Of a stretch of 64,000 nucleotides of DNA, positions 52,791 to 61,302 are shown in pieces. Every line of letters starts with the position of its first letter. The stretch's first letter is position 1. The notes under the pieces were generated by a model. The model was not told the origin of the DNA, searched no databases, and worked only from the letters and a program-made list of their open reading frames with translations. This DNA is from Austwickia sp. TVS 96-490-7B (lineage in GTDB: Bacteria > Actinomycetota > Actinomycetes > Actinomycetales > Dermatophilaceae), in assembly GCF_019331795.1 (NCBI RefSeq), contig NZ_JAHPZL010000007.1, forward strand, positions 497,194 to 561,193, in the 5' to 3' direction. The position numbers were made by a program, and so were the translations under genes.

Positions 52791-53854
52791 GCGGTTCAGT
52801 GCGTCTCGACGTAGCCGACCAGGTGGTCCTGGTGATCGGTGACGGCCCGGGACTGCCCGCACAGGTCCATGCGTTGATCCAGGCTGGAGCCGACGTCCAC
52901 GTCTGCACTGCCACACCGACGACCTCATTAGACGATGTGGTCCAGCGCGGCCTGGCCCGCGCTGTCACCGACCCTGACCTGAGCGCCTACGATCTCGTCC
53001 TCACCTGCCGCGACAGGACCGACTCGGCGACCCTCGCCGGGGGAGCCACCGGCACAGCCGACGGATCAGTCATCGGAGAAGTGATCCTCGTCGGCGGGGG
53101 CCCCGGCGATCCGAATCTGCTCACCCTCGCCGCGATCCAGGAACTACGCGCCGCCGATGTCGTGGTCTATGACCGTTTGGCGCCGTTATCCGCGTTGACC
53201 GAAGCCCCCGAGTCAGCTGTGTTGGTCGACGTCGGCAAGATCCCCCGAGGCCGGCACACCTCCCAAGAACGCATTAACGACATCCTCGTGGAGCATGCGC
53301 TCGCTGGCCGTCGAGTGGTGCGCTTCAAAGGCGGCGACAATTTCGTCTTTGGCCGGGGCGGCGAGGAAGCTTTGGCCTGCGCTGCCGCTGGTATCCCGGT
53401 GCGAGTCGTGCCGGGGGTGTCTTCAGCGATCGCCGGTCCAGGGCTGGCCGGTATTCCGGTCACGCACCGGGAACTCACCCAGGGGGTGACGATCGTCACT
53501 GGGCACGTCCCGCCAGGTCATCAGGCTTCTACCGTGAATTGGCGGGGACTAGCGCAATCGGGGACCACGTTGGTCATCATGATGGGCGTCCACGCCTTGC
53601 CTGCCATCGCTGAGGAACTCCTCGCGGTGGGAATGCCTGCGCACACCCCGGCAGCCACCATCGCCGATGCAGCGTTACCGACAATGCGGGTGGTGCGAGC
53701 TCCTTTGGATGGGATCGCCCAAGCGGTCGCTGAGCAGGGCTTGGGTGCCCCGGCTGTCACGGTGGTCGGTGAGGTGGCCGGATTGGATGTCCTGGCAGGG
53801 ATCGTGGCGTGCCCGGGAGACAACCTGGCCGAGACGGACGGTGTGACGGCCTAG
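52787..53854 (+). CDS. cobA: Uroporphyrinogen-III C-methyltransferase with an N-terminal Met8-like remnant
   Basis: 355 residues. Residues 95-345 are a SUMT domain: GEVILVGGGPGDPNLLTLAAIQEL, ADVVVYDRLAPLSAL, HTSQERINDILVEHALAGRRVVRFKGGDNFVFGRGGEE, VVPGVSSAIAGPGLAGIPVTHR and VIMMGVHALPAIAEEL. It makes precorrin-2, the entry to the whole pathway (and to siroheme). The first 85 residues (VADQVVLVIGDGPGLPAQVHALIQAGADVHVC) look like a shortened CysG/Met8 Rossmann domain without the Gly-rich loop needed for NAD, so dehydrogenase and ferrochelatase activity is unlikely. GTG 52787 overlaps the cobO stop; GTG 52784 is possible. Confidence 0.88.
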   Translation: MSGSVRLDVADQVVLVIGDGPGLPAQVHALIQAGADVHVCTATPTTSLDDVVQRGLARAVTDPDLSAYDLVLTCRDRTDSATLAGGATGTADGSVIGEVILVGGGPGDPNLLTLAAIQELRAADVVVYDRLAPLSALTEAPESAVLVDVGKIPRGRHTSQERINDILVEHALAGRRVVRFKGGDNFVFGRGGEEALACAAAGIPVRVVPGVSSAIAGPGLAGIPVTHRELTQGVTIVTGHVPPGHQASTVNWRGLAQSGTTLVIMMGVHALPAIAEELLAVGMPAHTPAATIADAALPTMRVVRAPLDGIAQAVAEQGLGAPAVTVVGEVAGLDVLAGIVACPGDNLAETDGVTA

Positions 53855-53889
53855 CCGCCAGGCGAGAGTGCCTTGAGACCTGCGCAGAC

Positions 53890-55761
53890 TCAGTGGGTTG
53901 TCGTCTGGGCGACCCATGCTGTCGCGTCGGTGACCTCAGCGACCTGGGTGATCCCGGCGGGCAGTGGGGGACGACGTACGACGATCACGGGCAGACGCAG
54001 AGCGGCGGCGGCGTCGAGCTTGGCTGTGGTGGAGGGACCGCCGGAGTCTTTGGTGACGAGGACGTCGATCTGTTCCTTACGGAGCAGGGCGATCTCGTCA
54101 GCGCAGCTAAACGGCCCACGAGAGCGCAGGATTCGCCAGGTGGGGGGAAGCTCTAGGTCCGGAGGCTCGACGAGCCGGGCGAGGACCTCGCAGGTGGTCA
54201 TGGCGGGGACGGCGAGGAAGTCGCTGAGGGTTTTGCGCCCTGTGGTCAGGAAGATCCGGTGGCCGAGTCGTGCGGCTGTCTCGCCTGCTTCAGTGTGAGA
54301 GTCCACCCATGTCCACGACTCTGCGCCAGGATGGGTGGACCAGCTGGGCCGTTGAAGTCGGAGCAGTGGCACATCCGCGGCGTGGCATGCCGAGGCAGCA
54401 TGGGCCGTCATCCTGGCGGCAAAGGGATGGGTGGCATCGACGACCGCGGCGACCCCATGCTCCCGCAAGTACTGGGCCAGTCCGGTGGGACCACCGAATC
54501 CGCCGACTCGGACGTCTCCGACAGGCAGGATCGGGTCGGTGACGATGCCAGCGAGAGAAGACAAGAAGGGCTGGCCGAGAGCGGTCAAGGCGTCAGCGAG
54601 GGCGCGCGCTTCGCCAGTGCCTCCCAGGATCAGGACTGGCCCTTCCGAGGTCGGTGGTGGTGTCGAGGCGGGTCCGCGGTGGGGCGGCGCTACGTCGTGC
54701 ACATCCAGCCCGAGCAGTCTCGCGGTGCCGGTCGTGGCGTCGTTGAGGCACAGCACGGCGTGATCACCTGCGGTGAGGGGAAGGGGATGGTCGAGCTGGA
54801 GTCGCAGGTGCTGCCCGGTCCCCGGGTGAATGCGGGTGGGGACGGCAGCGCTACCCAGATGAAGGGTCCCGTGCTCTGGGAGAGTGGCCACTGGAGTGTG
54901 GGGTCGGACGTCGAGGACGTCGGTGGCGCGCCAGGTGTCGGGGCTGAGCAGGGTGTCACCGGGGTGGATCAGACAGGGCGGGGCCTCGGCGAGGTCGATG
55001 CTGAGCCGGGTTGGGGCTTGCGCGTGCGTGGTGATCTGGTGATGACGGAGTCGATGGATCTGCACCCGATGGCGGGTGGGGTGGGCACCACTGCCGCTGG
55101 TGCTGTGCAGCAGGTCCAGGGCTTCTCCGGCGCGGATGACCCCGCCGACCAGGGTGCCGCTGACGGTGGTGGCCCCACCCTCAGCGGTGTCGACGTGGTC
55201 GATCCACAGTCGAGCACGGCTGTCGACGCGTTGCGGCGTGGTCAACGCTCCCAACCGGCCGAGCGCGGCGTGAACGTCGTCGATGCCGTCGCCGGTGCGA
55301 GCGGAGCAGGTCACCGTTTCGACGATTCCGAGGCTGGTGACCGCCAGCCGAGCACGAGCGTCTAAGAGCGTCTGTGCGGTGCGTTCTGGTCCGGCAAGGT
55401 CGGTGCGGGTGACGACCAGCACTCCGCGGGATAGACGGAGTGCATCGATCATGTCGAGGTGATCCTGGGACTGGTGGTGCCAACCCTGGTCCGCAGCGAC
55501 GACGAAGAGCACCGCTGGGCTGGTGCACAGCCCGGCGAGCATCGTGCCGGTGTGTTCCGGGCCGCCGGGGAGGTCGACGAGAGCGAGGGGAGCACCGTCG
55601 GCTAGTCGTGTCCAGAGGTGTCCGTCGCTGGGGGACGCGGCGGGGTCCATCGGGTGGGGATGCGCGGTGGTCAGCGCATGGACCAAGGCTGTTTTGCCGT
55701 GACCGGGGTGTCCGGCGGTGGCGACGATGTGCGCCTGGTCGGGGTGGGCAGCGACGTTCAC
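53890..55761 (-). CDS. Fusion of a degenerate SelB-like protein with precorrin-6A reductase CobK
   Basis: 623 residues in one frame. Residues 10-180 resemble the actinobacterial SelB GTPase domain: AVLFVVAADQGWHHQSQDHLDMIDAL, VVTRTDL and SARTGDG. But the P-loop is GHPGHGKT rather than GHVDHGKT, the switch I motif (RGMTIDLG) is gone, and DLPGG replaces DxPGH, removing the catalytic His. About 185-355 match SelB domains II and III (WIDHVDTAEGGATTVSGTLVGG; VPTRIHPGTGQHLRLQLDHPLPL). The winged-helix mRNA-binding domain is absent. After a PASTPPPTSEG linker, residues 374-623 are a full CobK: VLILGGTGEARALADAL, VGGFGGPTGLAQYL, VVDATHPFAARM, FLTTGRKTLSDF and VLVTKDSGG. GTG 55761 starts 7 nt after the selA stop. 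CobK reduces precorrin-6A with NADPH; translation activity of the SelB part is doubtful. Confidence 0.9.
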   Translation of the reverse strand: MNVAAHPDQAHIVATAGHPGHGKTALVHALTTAHPHPMDPAASPSDGHLWTRLADGAPLALVDLPGGPEHTGTMLAGLCTSPAVLFVVAADQGWHHQSQDHLDMIDALRLSRGVLVVTRTDLAGPERTAQTLLDARARLAVTSLGIVETVTCSARTGDGIDDVHAALGRLGALTTPQRVDSRARLWIDHVDTAEGGATTVSGTLVGGVIRAGEALDLLHSTSGSGAHPTRHRVQIHRLRHHQITTHAQAPTRLSIDLAEAPPCLIHPGDTLLSPDTWRATDVLDVRPHTPVATLPEHGTLHLGSAAVPTRIHPGTGQHLRLQLDHPLPLTAGDHAVLCLNDATTGTARLLGLDVHDVAPPHRGPASTPPPTSEGPVLILGGTGEARALADALTALGQPFLSSLAGIVTDPILPVGDVRVGGFGGPTGLAQYLREHGVAAVVDATHPFAARMTAHAASACHAADVPLLRLQRPSWSTHPGAESWTWVDSHTEAGETAARLGHRIFLTTGRKTLSDFLAVPAMTTCEVLARLVEPPDLELPPTWRILRSRGPFSCADEIALLRKEQIDVLVTKDSGGPSTTAKLDAAAALRLPVIVVRRPPLPAGITQVAEVTDATAWVAQTTTH

Positions 55762-55768
55762 CGGATCC

Positions 55769-57973
55769 TCAGGAACCGTTGAGCGGGCGGTTGTACGGTG
55801 GCAACGGCGGAAGCGGCGGCATCGGGGGCATGCTGCTGGCCAACGAGGCCACTCCGGCGGTGAAGGGGTCGACGACGACGACGCGGGGTGGGGTGCTGTC
55901 CGGACGGATTTCTACCGGCACTGGGGGCGGGGCCGGAATGGAGTCGCCGCGGGAACTGTCATCTGGGAGGAGGTATGACGGGGTGGATGAAGGGTCTCGG
56001 CGGCGCCGTTCCTGCCGGGACGCCGGATTGGGGTCGTGGTGGGAGCGGGACTCAGCGGCGGTGCGACCGTAAAGGTCCGGGGGCAGTGTCGGGGTGGGGT
56101 CTTGGTAGCGCAGGTCGTTCGCTGTCCGGCCGTAATCCGGTGTGGCGGGAGGTTGGGGGCGATCAAAGTGTGCGGCGGCGCTGGGGTTGAGCCGATGGAG
56201 TTCTTCTTGGAGCCGCTGATAGAGGTCCATGGGGGGATTATCGGTGGCTGCTGCGGGGGAGCTGTCCGCGGCGGGCCGGGCGGGGGGAAGGTCAAGGCGA
56301 GAGGGGGGCGCAGCAGCTGCGGGGGCCGCAGGCAGCGGGGCGGGGTCTTCGGTGGCGTGACGGGATCGGCGTCCGCTGGCGTCACTCAGCGGGGCGTAGT
56401 CAGAGCGGCCAGTGGTGTGCTCGCGGGGTCCGTCGTTGTCGCTGCGGGAGGTGATCTCTGCTCGCAGGCTCTGCTCGGTGGTCGACCGTGTTGAGGTGAC
56501 AGCCCGGACGGTGCTGTGAGTGCGTCCGGCCGGGAGCGCGTCGGCTCGCACGATGCCGATCTGCACGGAGGCCGCATAGAGCGCCTCGCGCAGGTTGTCC
56601 TCGTCTGAGGCGTCGATGCATCGCAGGTCGAGCAGGCATCGTCCGGATTCGATCCGGGTGACGACCGTGGGGAGTTTGGGTTGGCTGGGGTGGCGCAGCG
56701 CTTCGGCGAAGGCTTCGGGCAGGGCCAGCGCAACGCCTGGCAAGGCTTGTCCAGGGGCGTCGCCGATGAGCCCGTCTACGGTGACGATCTGGATCTCGGT
56801 GCTGGTCAGACCGAGGGTGCGCAGATCCGATTCGAGACGGGCGGTGCGGGCGTGTAGTTCTTGGGTGGACACCCGAAGGTAGGTGGTGACGGGGGGTTCG
56901 GGGCCACGCAGGGTGGCTTCGAGAGCGGCTAGGGCGAGTTTGTCCACGCGCATCGCACGTTGTAAGGGGTGGCGACGCATCCGTTCGACCAGGTCGGAGC
57001 GGCCCAGGATGATGCCGGATTGTGGGCCGCCAAGATATTTGTCGCCAGAAAAGATGACTAGGTCGGCACCTTGGGAGAGGACCGTGGCGGCGTCGGTTTC
57101 GTCGGGGAGAGCGGGATCTGGTGCGATCAGTCCGTTGCCAATGTCGACGATGAGGGGGGCGGCGATTTCTGCGGCGAGTTCGGCGAGTTCGGCGATGCCT
57201 GCGCTGGCGGTGAATCCTTCGATCCGATGGGCGGTGGAGTGGATCTTCCAGATGGCGCCGAGTCCACTGCTGCGGGGCGTGTGTTCCCGACGACCGTGCC
57301 GGTCTCGTCCACCGGACAGATCGCGGGTGAGCCGGGCCGCAGCTTGGGCGTAATCGGTGATGGTGGTGTGGTTGGTGGTGCCCACTTCGACGGTGGTGGC
57401 ACCGGTGCAGCCGAGCAACTCGGGGATGCGCACCCCATCGCCGGTCTCGATCATTTCGCCGCGGGAGATCAGCCCGGGGTCGTCGGCGGTGAATGTCGCG
57501 GCAGCGAGGGTGAGTGCGGCAGCGCCATTGTTGACAACGAGCGCGTCCTGGGCGCCCCGGCAGGCGGCGAGGAGGGCGGTGCGGGCGCCCTCGCCCCGCG
57601 TGCCCGCACTGCCGGTGGTGATGTCGTATTCGACGTCGACGTAGCCCGCCGCCATGGTGACTGCGTCAAGAGCTGTACGAGACAAGGGAGCCCGACCTAA
57701 GTTTGGATGTACGACGAGGCCGGTCGCATTGAGGACCGGCTGCATCGTGCAAGGGTGACCACTGTGGGATTGGGATAGCTCGACCGCAGCGGCCAGGACG
57801 TCCTCCGGGGCGATCTGACCCCGCCGGGCGGCTTCCTGAGCTTCGACGATGGCCGACCTGACCACCGCCGTACCGACCCGTTGTCGCGCGCTGTGCAGTT
57901 CCGGAGCGGCGAGGAGGTCGTCGGTACGGGGGATGCGGCGGCGTGCGTCGGAAGCGTCGTCGGCGGAGGGCAT
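55769..57973 (-). CDS. selA: L-seryl-tRNA(Sec) selenium transferase-like protein with long disordered tail
   Basis: 734 residues; ordinary SelA proteins have about 430-470. The PLP fold is well kept: VLNATGLVVHPNLGRAPLS, YVDVEYDITTGSAGTR, LVVNNGAAAL, VEVGTTNHTTITDY, KIHSTAHRIEGFTAS, PLIVDIGNGLI, LVIFSGDKYLGGPQSGIILGR (PLP lysine about 312) and AMRVDKLALAALEATL. A short insertion lies at about 220-236. From about 480 to the end the chain is a Pro/Ser/Arg-rich tail without predicted structure, ending in PPMPPLPPLPPYNRP. SelA converts Ser-tRNA(Sec) to Sec-tRNA(Sec) with selenophosphate. ATG 57973 is the first start. Neither selD nor a tRNA(Sec) gene is recognised nearby. Confidence 0.88.
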   Translation of the reverse strand: MPSADDASDARRRIPRTDDLLAAPELHSARQRVGTAVVRSAIVEAQEAARRGQIAPEDVLAAAVELSQSHSGHPCTMQPVLNATGLVVHPNLGRAPLSRTALDAVTMAAGYVDVEYDITTGSAGTRGEGARTALLAACRGAQDALVVNNGAAALTLAAATFTADDPGLISRGEMIETGDGVRIPELLGCTGATTVEVGTTNHTTITDYAQAAARLTRDLSGGRDRHGRREHTPRSSGLGAIWKIHSTAHRIEGFTASAGIAELAELAAEIAAPLIVDIGNGLIAPDPALPDETDAATVLSQGADLVIFSGDKYLGGPQSGIILGRSDLVERMRRHPLQRAMRVDKLALAALEATLRGPEPPVTTYLRVSTQELHARTARLESDLRTLGLTSTEIQIVTVDGLIGDAPGQALPGVALALPEAFAEALRHPSQPKLPTVVTRIESGRCLLDLRCIDASDEDNLREALYAASVQIGIVRADALPAGRTHSTVRAVTSTRSTTEQSLRAEITSRSDNDGPREHTTGRSDYAPLSDASGRRSRHATEDPAPLPAAPAAAAPPSRLDLPPARPAADSSPAAATDNPPMDLYQRLQEELHRLNPSAAAHFDRPQPPATPDYGRTANDLRYQDPTPTLPPDLYGRTAAESRSHHDPNPASRQERRRRDPSSTPSYLLPDDSSRGDSIPAPPPVPVEIRPDSTPPRVVVVDPFTAGVASLASSMPPMPPLPPLPPYNRPLNGS

Positions 57974-58043
57974 GGGTCTGACAATATGCCGTCATGGCCT
58001 GACGGTGATAGGCGTATTCGAACGGTTGTCCAGGAACGGTGCA

Positions 58044-58634
58044 ATGTGTGAGACGACGGTACCGCTGCCACGGGTGGGTTCGGTGGTGAAAATGTGTTTT
58101 CGCAAGTTTGATGCCAGCCCCCACTGGGAGTACGAGCTGGTGACCTTAGGCGCTGACGACCTGGGGATTTGGCTAGCGGGGTGGCCGGATGACATCTGTC
58201 GGCGTCCGGGGCGCACGGTTGTTCCCGGGGCGCACTGGGTGGTGCTGGTGCCTTTCGTGGGGAATTACGTGGCGACGTTCAACGCACCCGGTCCTCAGTT
58301 CAGCGCTGACGTGTACGTCGATCTGACCGATACTCCACAGTGGCGTTGCTTAGCGCCTCATCAGTGGCGCCTGGATTGTCTTGACATGGATCTTGATGTG
58401 GTGCGGGATCACGGTCGGTGTTGGATCGACGACGAAGATGAGTTCGCTGAGCATCGCGTCCGCTATGGCTACCCCCCAGAGATGGTGGATTCGGTACGGC
58501 GGACCGCCGACCAGCTGTGGGTCCAGGTCCGAGACCGGGTGGAACCTTTTGATCAGGTTGGGGCGACTTGGTTGGCCCGGTGTATCGCTTCCACCAGGAA
58601 AGATCTGATCCAATGCGCCTCCGGCGCAGGCTGA
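58044..58634 (+). CDS. DUF402 domain protein
   Basis: 196 residues: MCFRKFDASPHWEYELVTLGADDLGIWLAGWP, then WVVLVPFVGNYVATFNAP, VYVDLTDTPQW, LDCLDMDLDVVRDHGRCWIDDEDEFAEHRVRYGYPPEMVD. This is the DUF402 fold, which includes metal-dependent nucleoside di/triphosphatases and a domain of RNase FAU-1. The acidic patch DMDLDVV and DEDEFAEH supplies likely metal ligands. Start ATG 58044 behind AGGAACGG; the longer frame overlaps selA and shows no conserved sequence. Confidence 0.75.
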   Translation: MCETTVPLPRVGSVVKMCFRKFDASPHWEYELVTLGADDLGIWLAGWPDDICRRPGRTVVPGAHWVVLVPFVGNYVATFNAPGPQFSADVYVDLTDTPQWRCLAPHQWRLDCLDMDLDVVRDHGRCWIDDEDEFAEHRVRYGYPPEMVDSVRRTADQLWVQVRDRVEPFDQVGATWLARCIASTRKDLIQCASGAG

Positions 58635-58694
58635 CCGGTCGTAAGCTGTCCCAGCAATGTCCCGAAGGGGACGAGTCGGGGAGGCAGGCAGCAG

Positions 58695-59303
58695 ATGGGG
58701 CATCAACGGTGGGCAGGAGGTCGTCACGCCACCGTGGTCCTGGTCTTGGCGGCCTTGTCTCTGTCAGGGTGCGCGTGGACGGGGACGGTCCCCGCCCTGG
58801 GATCGACGCCGGAGCGCCCGGCCACTACTGACCCGCGGCATCGGCCGTTCCCGCCGATCGACGAGGCGGCACTGTCGCCGCGACAGAAGGCCTTCCTGGC
58901 CACGGCCAAGGTCGAATATCAGGCGCAACGCCCTGGGAAACATTATTCTGAGGGAATCGAAGAACAGTGGTGCGCTGATTTTGTCAGCTGGATCGCCAAG
59001 GAATCCGGTCGGCCGTTCGCGAATATCCATACCGGTGGGTGGCGAGTCCCTGGGGTGTATACGTTGACGGAAACCTTGCAAAAAGCCGGGGCATGGCGTC
59101 CGGTTGGGTCTGGATACACCCCGAAGTTGGGTGATGTGGTCATTTATGAGCCCACTTCACCGTGGGGGCATCACACCAACTACATGCTGGCAATCGACCA
59201 CGGCAAGCTCATCACCATCGGCGGCAATGAGGAGGGCGGGGTCTCTATCTCCGAGCGAGAGATGAACGCCCAGTTGAAGATCGTGGGGTACGGCGCCCGC
59301 TGA
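58695..59303 (+). CDS. CHAP-domain lipoprotein, probable peptidoglycan hydrolase
   Basis: 202 residues. Lipoprotein signal with lipobox LSGC (VVLVLAALSLSGCAW). Residues 60-200 form a CHAP domain: the nucleophile Cys in EEQWCADFVSWIAKESG and the His in SPWGHHTNYMLAIDHGKLITIGGN, in the usual order. CHAP enzymes cut amide bonds in peptidoglycan as amidases or endopeptidases. It would act outside the membrane, in wall remodelling. No partner gene is adjacent. ATG follows GGAGGCAGGCAGCAG-type purine-rich sequence. Confidence 0.82.
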   Translation: MGHQRWAGGRHATVVLVLAALSLSGCAWTGTVPALGSTPERPATTDPRHRPFPPIDEAALSPRQKAFLATAKVEYQAQRPGKHYSEGIEEQWCADFVSWIAKESGRPFANIHTGGWRVPGVYTLTETLQKAGAWRPVGSGYTPKLGDVVIYEPTSPWGHHTNYMLAIDHGKLITIGGNEEGGVSISEREMNAQLKIVGYGAR

Positions 59304-59553
59304 CCCGGCGCTGCACCCTGACGCTGCGGGTATGTCATGGGGTCGATACAAAGTCGGTGGAAGAGGTGGCCGACGAGTCGACTGAGGTGTCGTCGCTCAC
59401 CACTCCGTAGATGGACACCCCGGGCTGCGGCTCCTCCTTGACTCAGTAGCCCAAACGGGTTCTTGAACTTTGAGCGTTATGTGGTTCTGAAACAGGTTTC
59501 TCGGCCGTTAACATGGATGTTGACTTGGCATCCTATGAGCGAGGACCGCGAAC

Positions 59554-59880
59554 GTGTACCAGCTTGCGTTTGACGTCGATGCGGCATCGGTTTTGTCTAA
59601 CCGTCCTGGCTATCAAGTTGTCTGTGGCCAGGCACGGTCATCCCAGCACGTGACAGACGTGGCCTGCGGCGCTGAGGGCCTGGAGATGGTCGGGCGTAAG
59701 CGCCGGTACGTCTGCAGAGGTGGGCTGCGTCCGTGGCGCTCATTCACCTAGGAAACTGAGCAGCTCCTGTCTCAGGAGCTGCTCACGATGAGACTGGTCG
59801 AGCGGGCGGCAGGGCTTGCCGGAACGAGTCACACGTGGTCTCCCGCGTTGCCGATGCGGCTGCCCTGGTGTGACCGGCCG
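59554..59880 (+). pseudogene. ISL3-family transposase, N-terminal remnant
   Basis: The frame from 59554 gives NRPGYQVVCGQARSSQHV and VGRKRRYVCRGGLRPWRSFT, the degraded zinc-finger start of an ISL3-type transposase. A TAG at 59749-59751 interrupts it, and the same frame goes on with ETEQLLSQELLTMRLVERAAGLAG to a stop near 59880. The first Cys pair is incomplete. It is a different, older copy than the intact transposase next to it and runs in the opposite direction. Confidence 0.6.
59757..59785. terminator. Perfect 13-bp hairpin inside the ISL3 remnant
   Basis: TGAGCAGCTCCTG / CAGGAGCTGCTCA with a 3-base loop TCT. It lies within decayed coding sequence, so it may be chance or a structural signal of the former element; no T-run follows. 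Confidence 0.4.
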
Positions 59881-59939
59881 TGAAGTGGATGCTCACAACC
59901 ACCCTGTACTTGGATACCGGCGTGGACTGGGGATATGTG

Positions 59940-61302
59940 GCTCTTCCCAATCAAGGGTGTAGGTGCTGTTTGAAGCCGCCGGCCTCGAGGAGGCTGCGGG
60001 CGATGTAGTGGGTGATGTTGCGGAAGCCCAACGCGATGCCGCGTAGGTGTTCGAGCCGTCCGTTGATCGCCTCTGTGGGGCCGTTGGATGTGCCGGGCCG
60101 ATCGAAGAACGCGAGCACGTCCTCGGCGCGTTTGTGCAAGGTGCGTCCCAGGCGGGCTACTTCGGGTAGCCCGGTGGGAACCGCCTTGCTGATGGTCTGG
60201 ATGAGGGTGATCATGGTGGCCTTCCCAGCGGCGCGGTCGGGGTCGCGGTAGGCGCTGATCATGCGCTGGTAGACGCTCCAGGTGATCTCGACCGCGGCGT
60301 GGCGCTCGTCGGCGAACAGGTCCGCCAAACGCGTTTTCTGGCGGTCGGTGAGCAGGTCAGCGCCGGTGTGCAAGGTGCGGCGAGTCTTGTAGACAGGCTC
60401 ACCGGCGCGGCCGCGTCGGGCGAAGATGTCCTGCTGGGTGCGGCGGCGGCAGTCATCCAAAGCATCGCCGGCCAGGTGGACCACGTGGAAAGGGTCCATG
60501 ACGGCGGTGACGTGCGGGATCTCCTCGAGCGCGGCGGACTTGAAACCGGTGAAACCGTCCATGGCGACGACCTCGACCTGGTCACGCCAGGTCTCGTCGC
60601 GGCCGGCGAGCCACGTCTTGAAGACGGCCTTAGACCGGCCTTCGATCATGTCCAACAGCCGCGCAGAACCAGTCCCATCGCGCACCGGAGTGAGGTCGAT
60701 GATCACGGTGACGTACTTGTCACCCTTGCGGGTGTGACGCCACACGTGCTCGTCCACACCGAGCACCTTCACTCCGTCGAAACGGGTGTCATCGCTGATC
60801 AAGAGCCTGCGCCCTTCGTCGAGGACTGCGGTGTTGGCGGTGTCCCAGGCGACCCCGAGAGCGTCGGCGACACGGCTTATCGACAGGTGCGCCACCACGA
60901 GCCCTTCCAGTGCCCAGGCCAGCGCGGTCCGGGTCAGCTTGCCCCGTGGCGCGGCCGCGGGCGTGAGGTCTTGACGCCACACGTGCCCGCACCCGGTGCA
61001 GCGGTAGCGGCGCACACGCACCCGCAGAATCGTCGGGCGCCACCCCAAGGGTGCGTGGGCCAACTCGCGCACGATGCTGTCGCGCACGTGCCCTTCACAT
61101 CCGCAGCGTCGGCACCAGCGGTCCTCAGCAACCACTCTGCAGGCCAGCACGGCACAGTCAGGCCGTAGGCACTGGCCCACAGCTTGCAGACCAAGCCCAT
61201 CCAGGCCGGTGAAGGTGGTCAGGTCAGGGTCGGTGAAGGTAGCGTCCAGCACGTCGAGGTCTTCCAGATGAGCGGTGTAGGAACCTTCATCTTCGGAAGA
61301 CC
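59940..61302 (-). mobile_element. ISL3-family insertion sequence, approximate ends
   Basis: The left end begins GGCTCTTCCCAATCAAGGG and the right end, read inward, GGTCTTCCGAAGATGAAGG; the two agree at most positions, as expected for imperfect ISL3 terminal repeats. I could not find a matching 8-bp target duplication, so the exact ends are uncertain. Contains one transposase gene. Confidence 0.55.
59951..61252 (-). CDS. ISL3-family transposase
   Basis: 433 residues, uninterrupted. N-terminal zinc finger (CLRPDCAVLAC, WCRRCGCEG, then YRCTGCGHVW) and a DDE core: KVLGVDEHVWRH, VEVVAMDGFTGFKSAALEEIPHVTAVMDPFHVVHLAGDAL and SNGPTEAINGRLEHLRGIALGFRN. The set is that of ISL3 (IS204/IS1001/IS1096/IS1165) transposases. 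The intact frame suggests recent arrival, in contrast to the other elements of the window. It separates the CHAP gene from the truncated DUF1203 gene and probably caused that truncation. Confidence 0.92.
   Translation of the reverse strand: MLDATFTDPDLTTFTGLDGLGLQAVGQCLRPDCAVLACRVVAEDRWCRRCGCEGHVRDSIVRELAHAPLGWRPTILRVRVRRYRCTGCGHVWRQDLTPAAAPRGKLTRTALAWALEGLVVAHLSISRVADALGVAWDTANTAVLDEGRRLLISDDTRFDGVKVLGVDEHVWRHTRKGDKYVTVIIDLTPVRDGTGSARLLDMIEGRSKAVFKTWLAGRDETWRDQVEVVAMDGFTGFKSAALEEIPHVTAVMDPFHVVHLAGDALDDCRRRTQQDIFARRGRAGEPVYKTRRTLHTGADLLTDRQKTRLADLFADERHAAVEITWSVYQRMISAYRDPDRAAGKATMITLIQTISKAVPTGLPEVARLGRTLHKRAEDVLAFFDRPGTSNGPTEAINGRLEHLRGIALGFRNITHYIARSLLEAGGFKQHLHP

Noticed and set aside
53850-58050. 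A tRNA(Sec) gene next to selA/selB
   Set aside because: No sequence with a UCA anticodon loop and long extra arm could be recognised; none is called.
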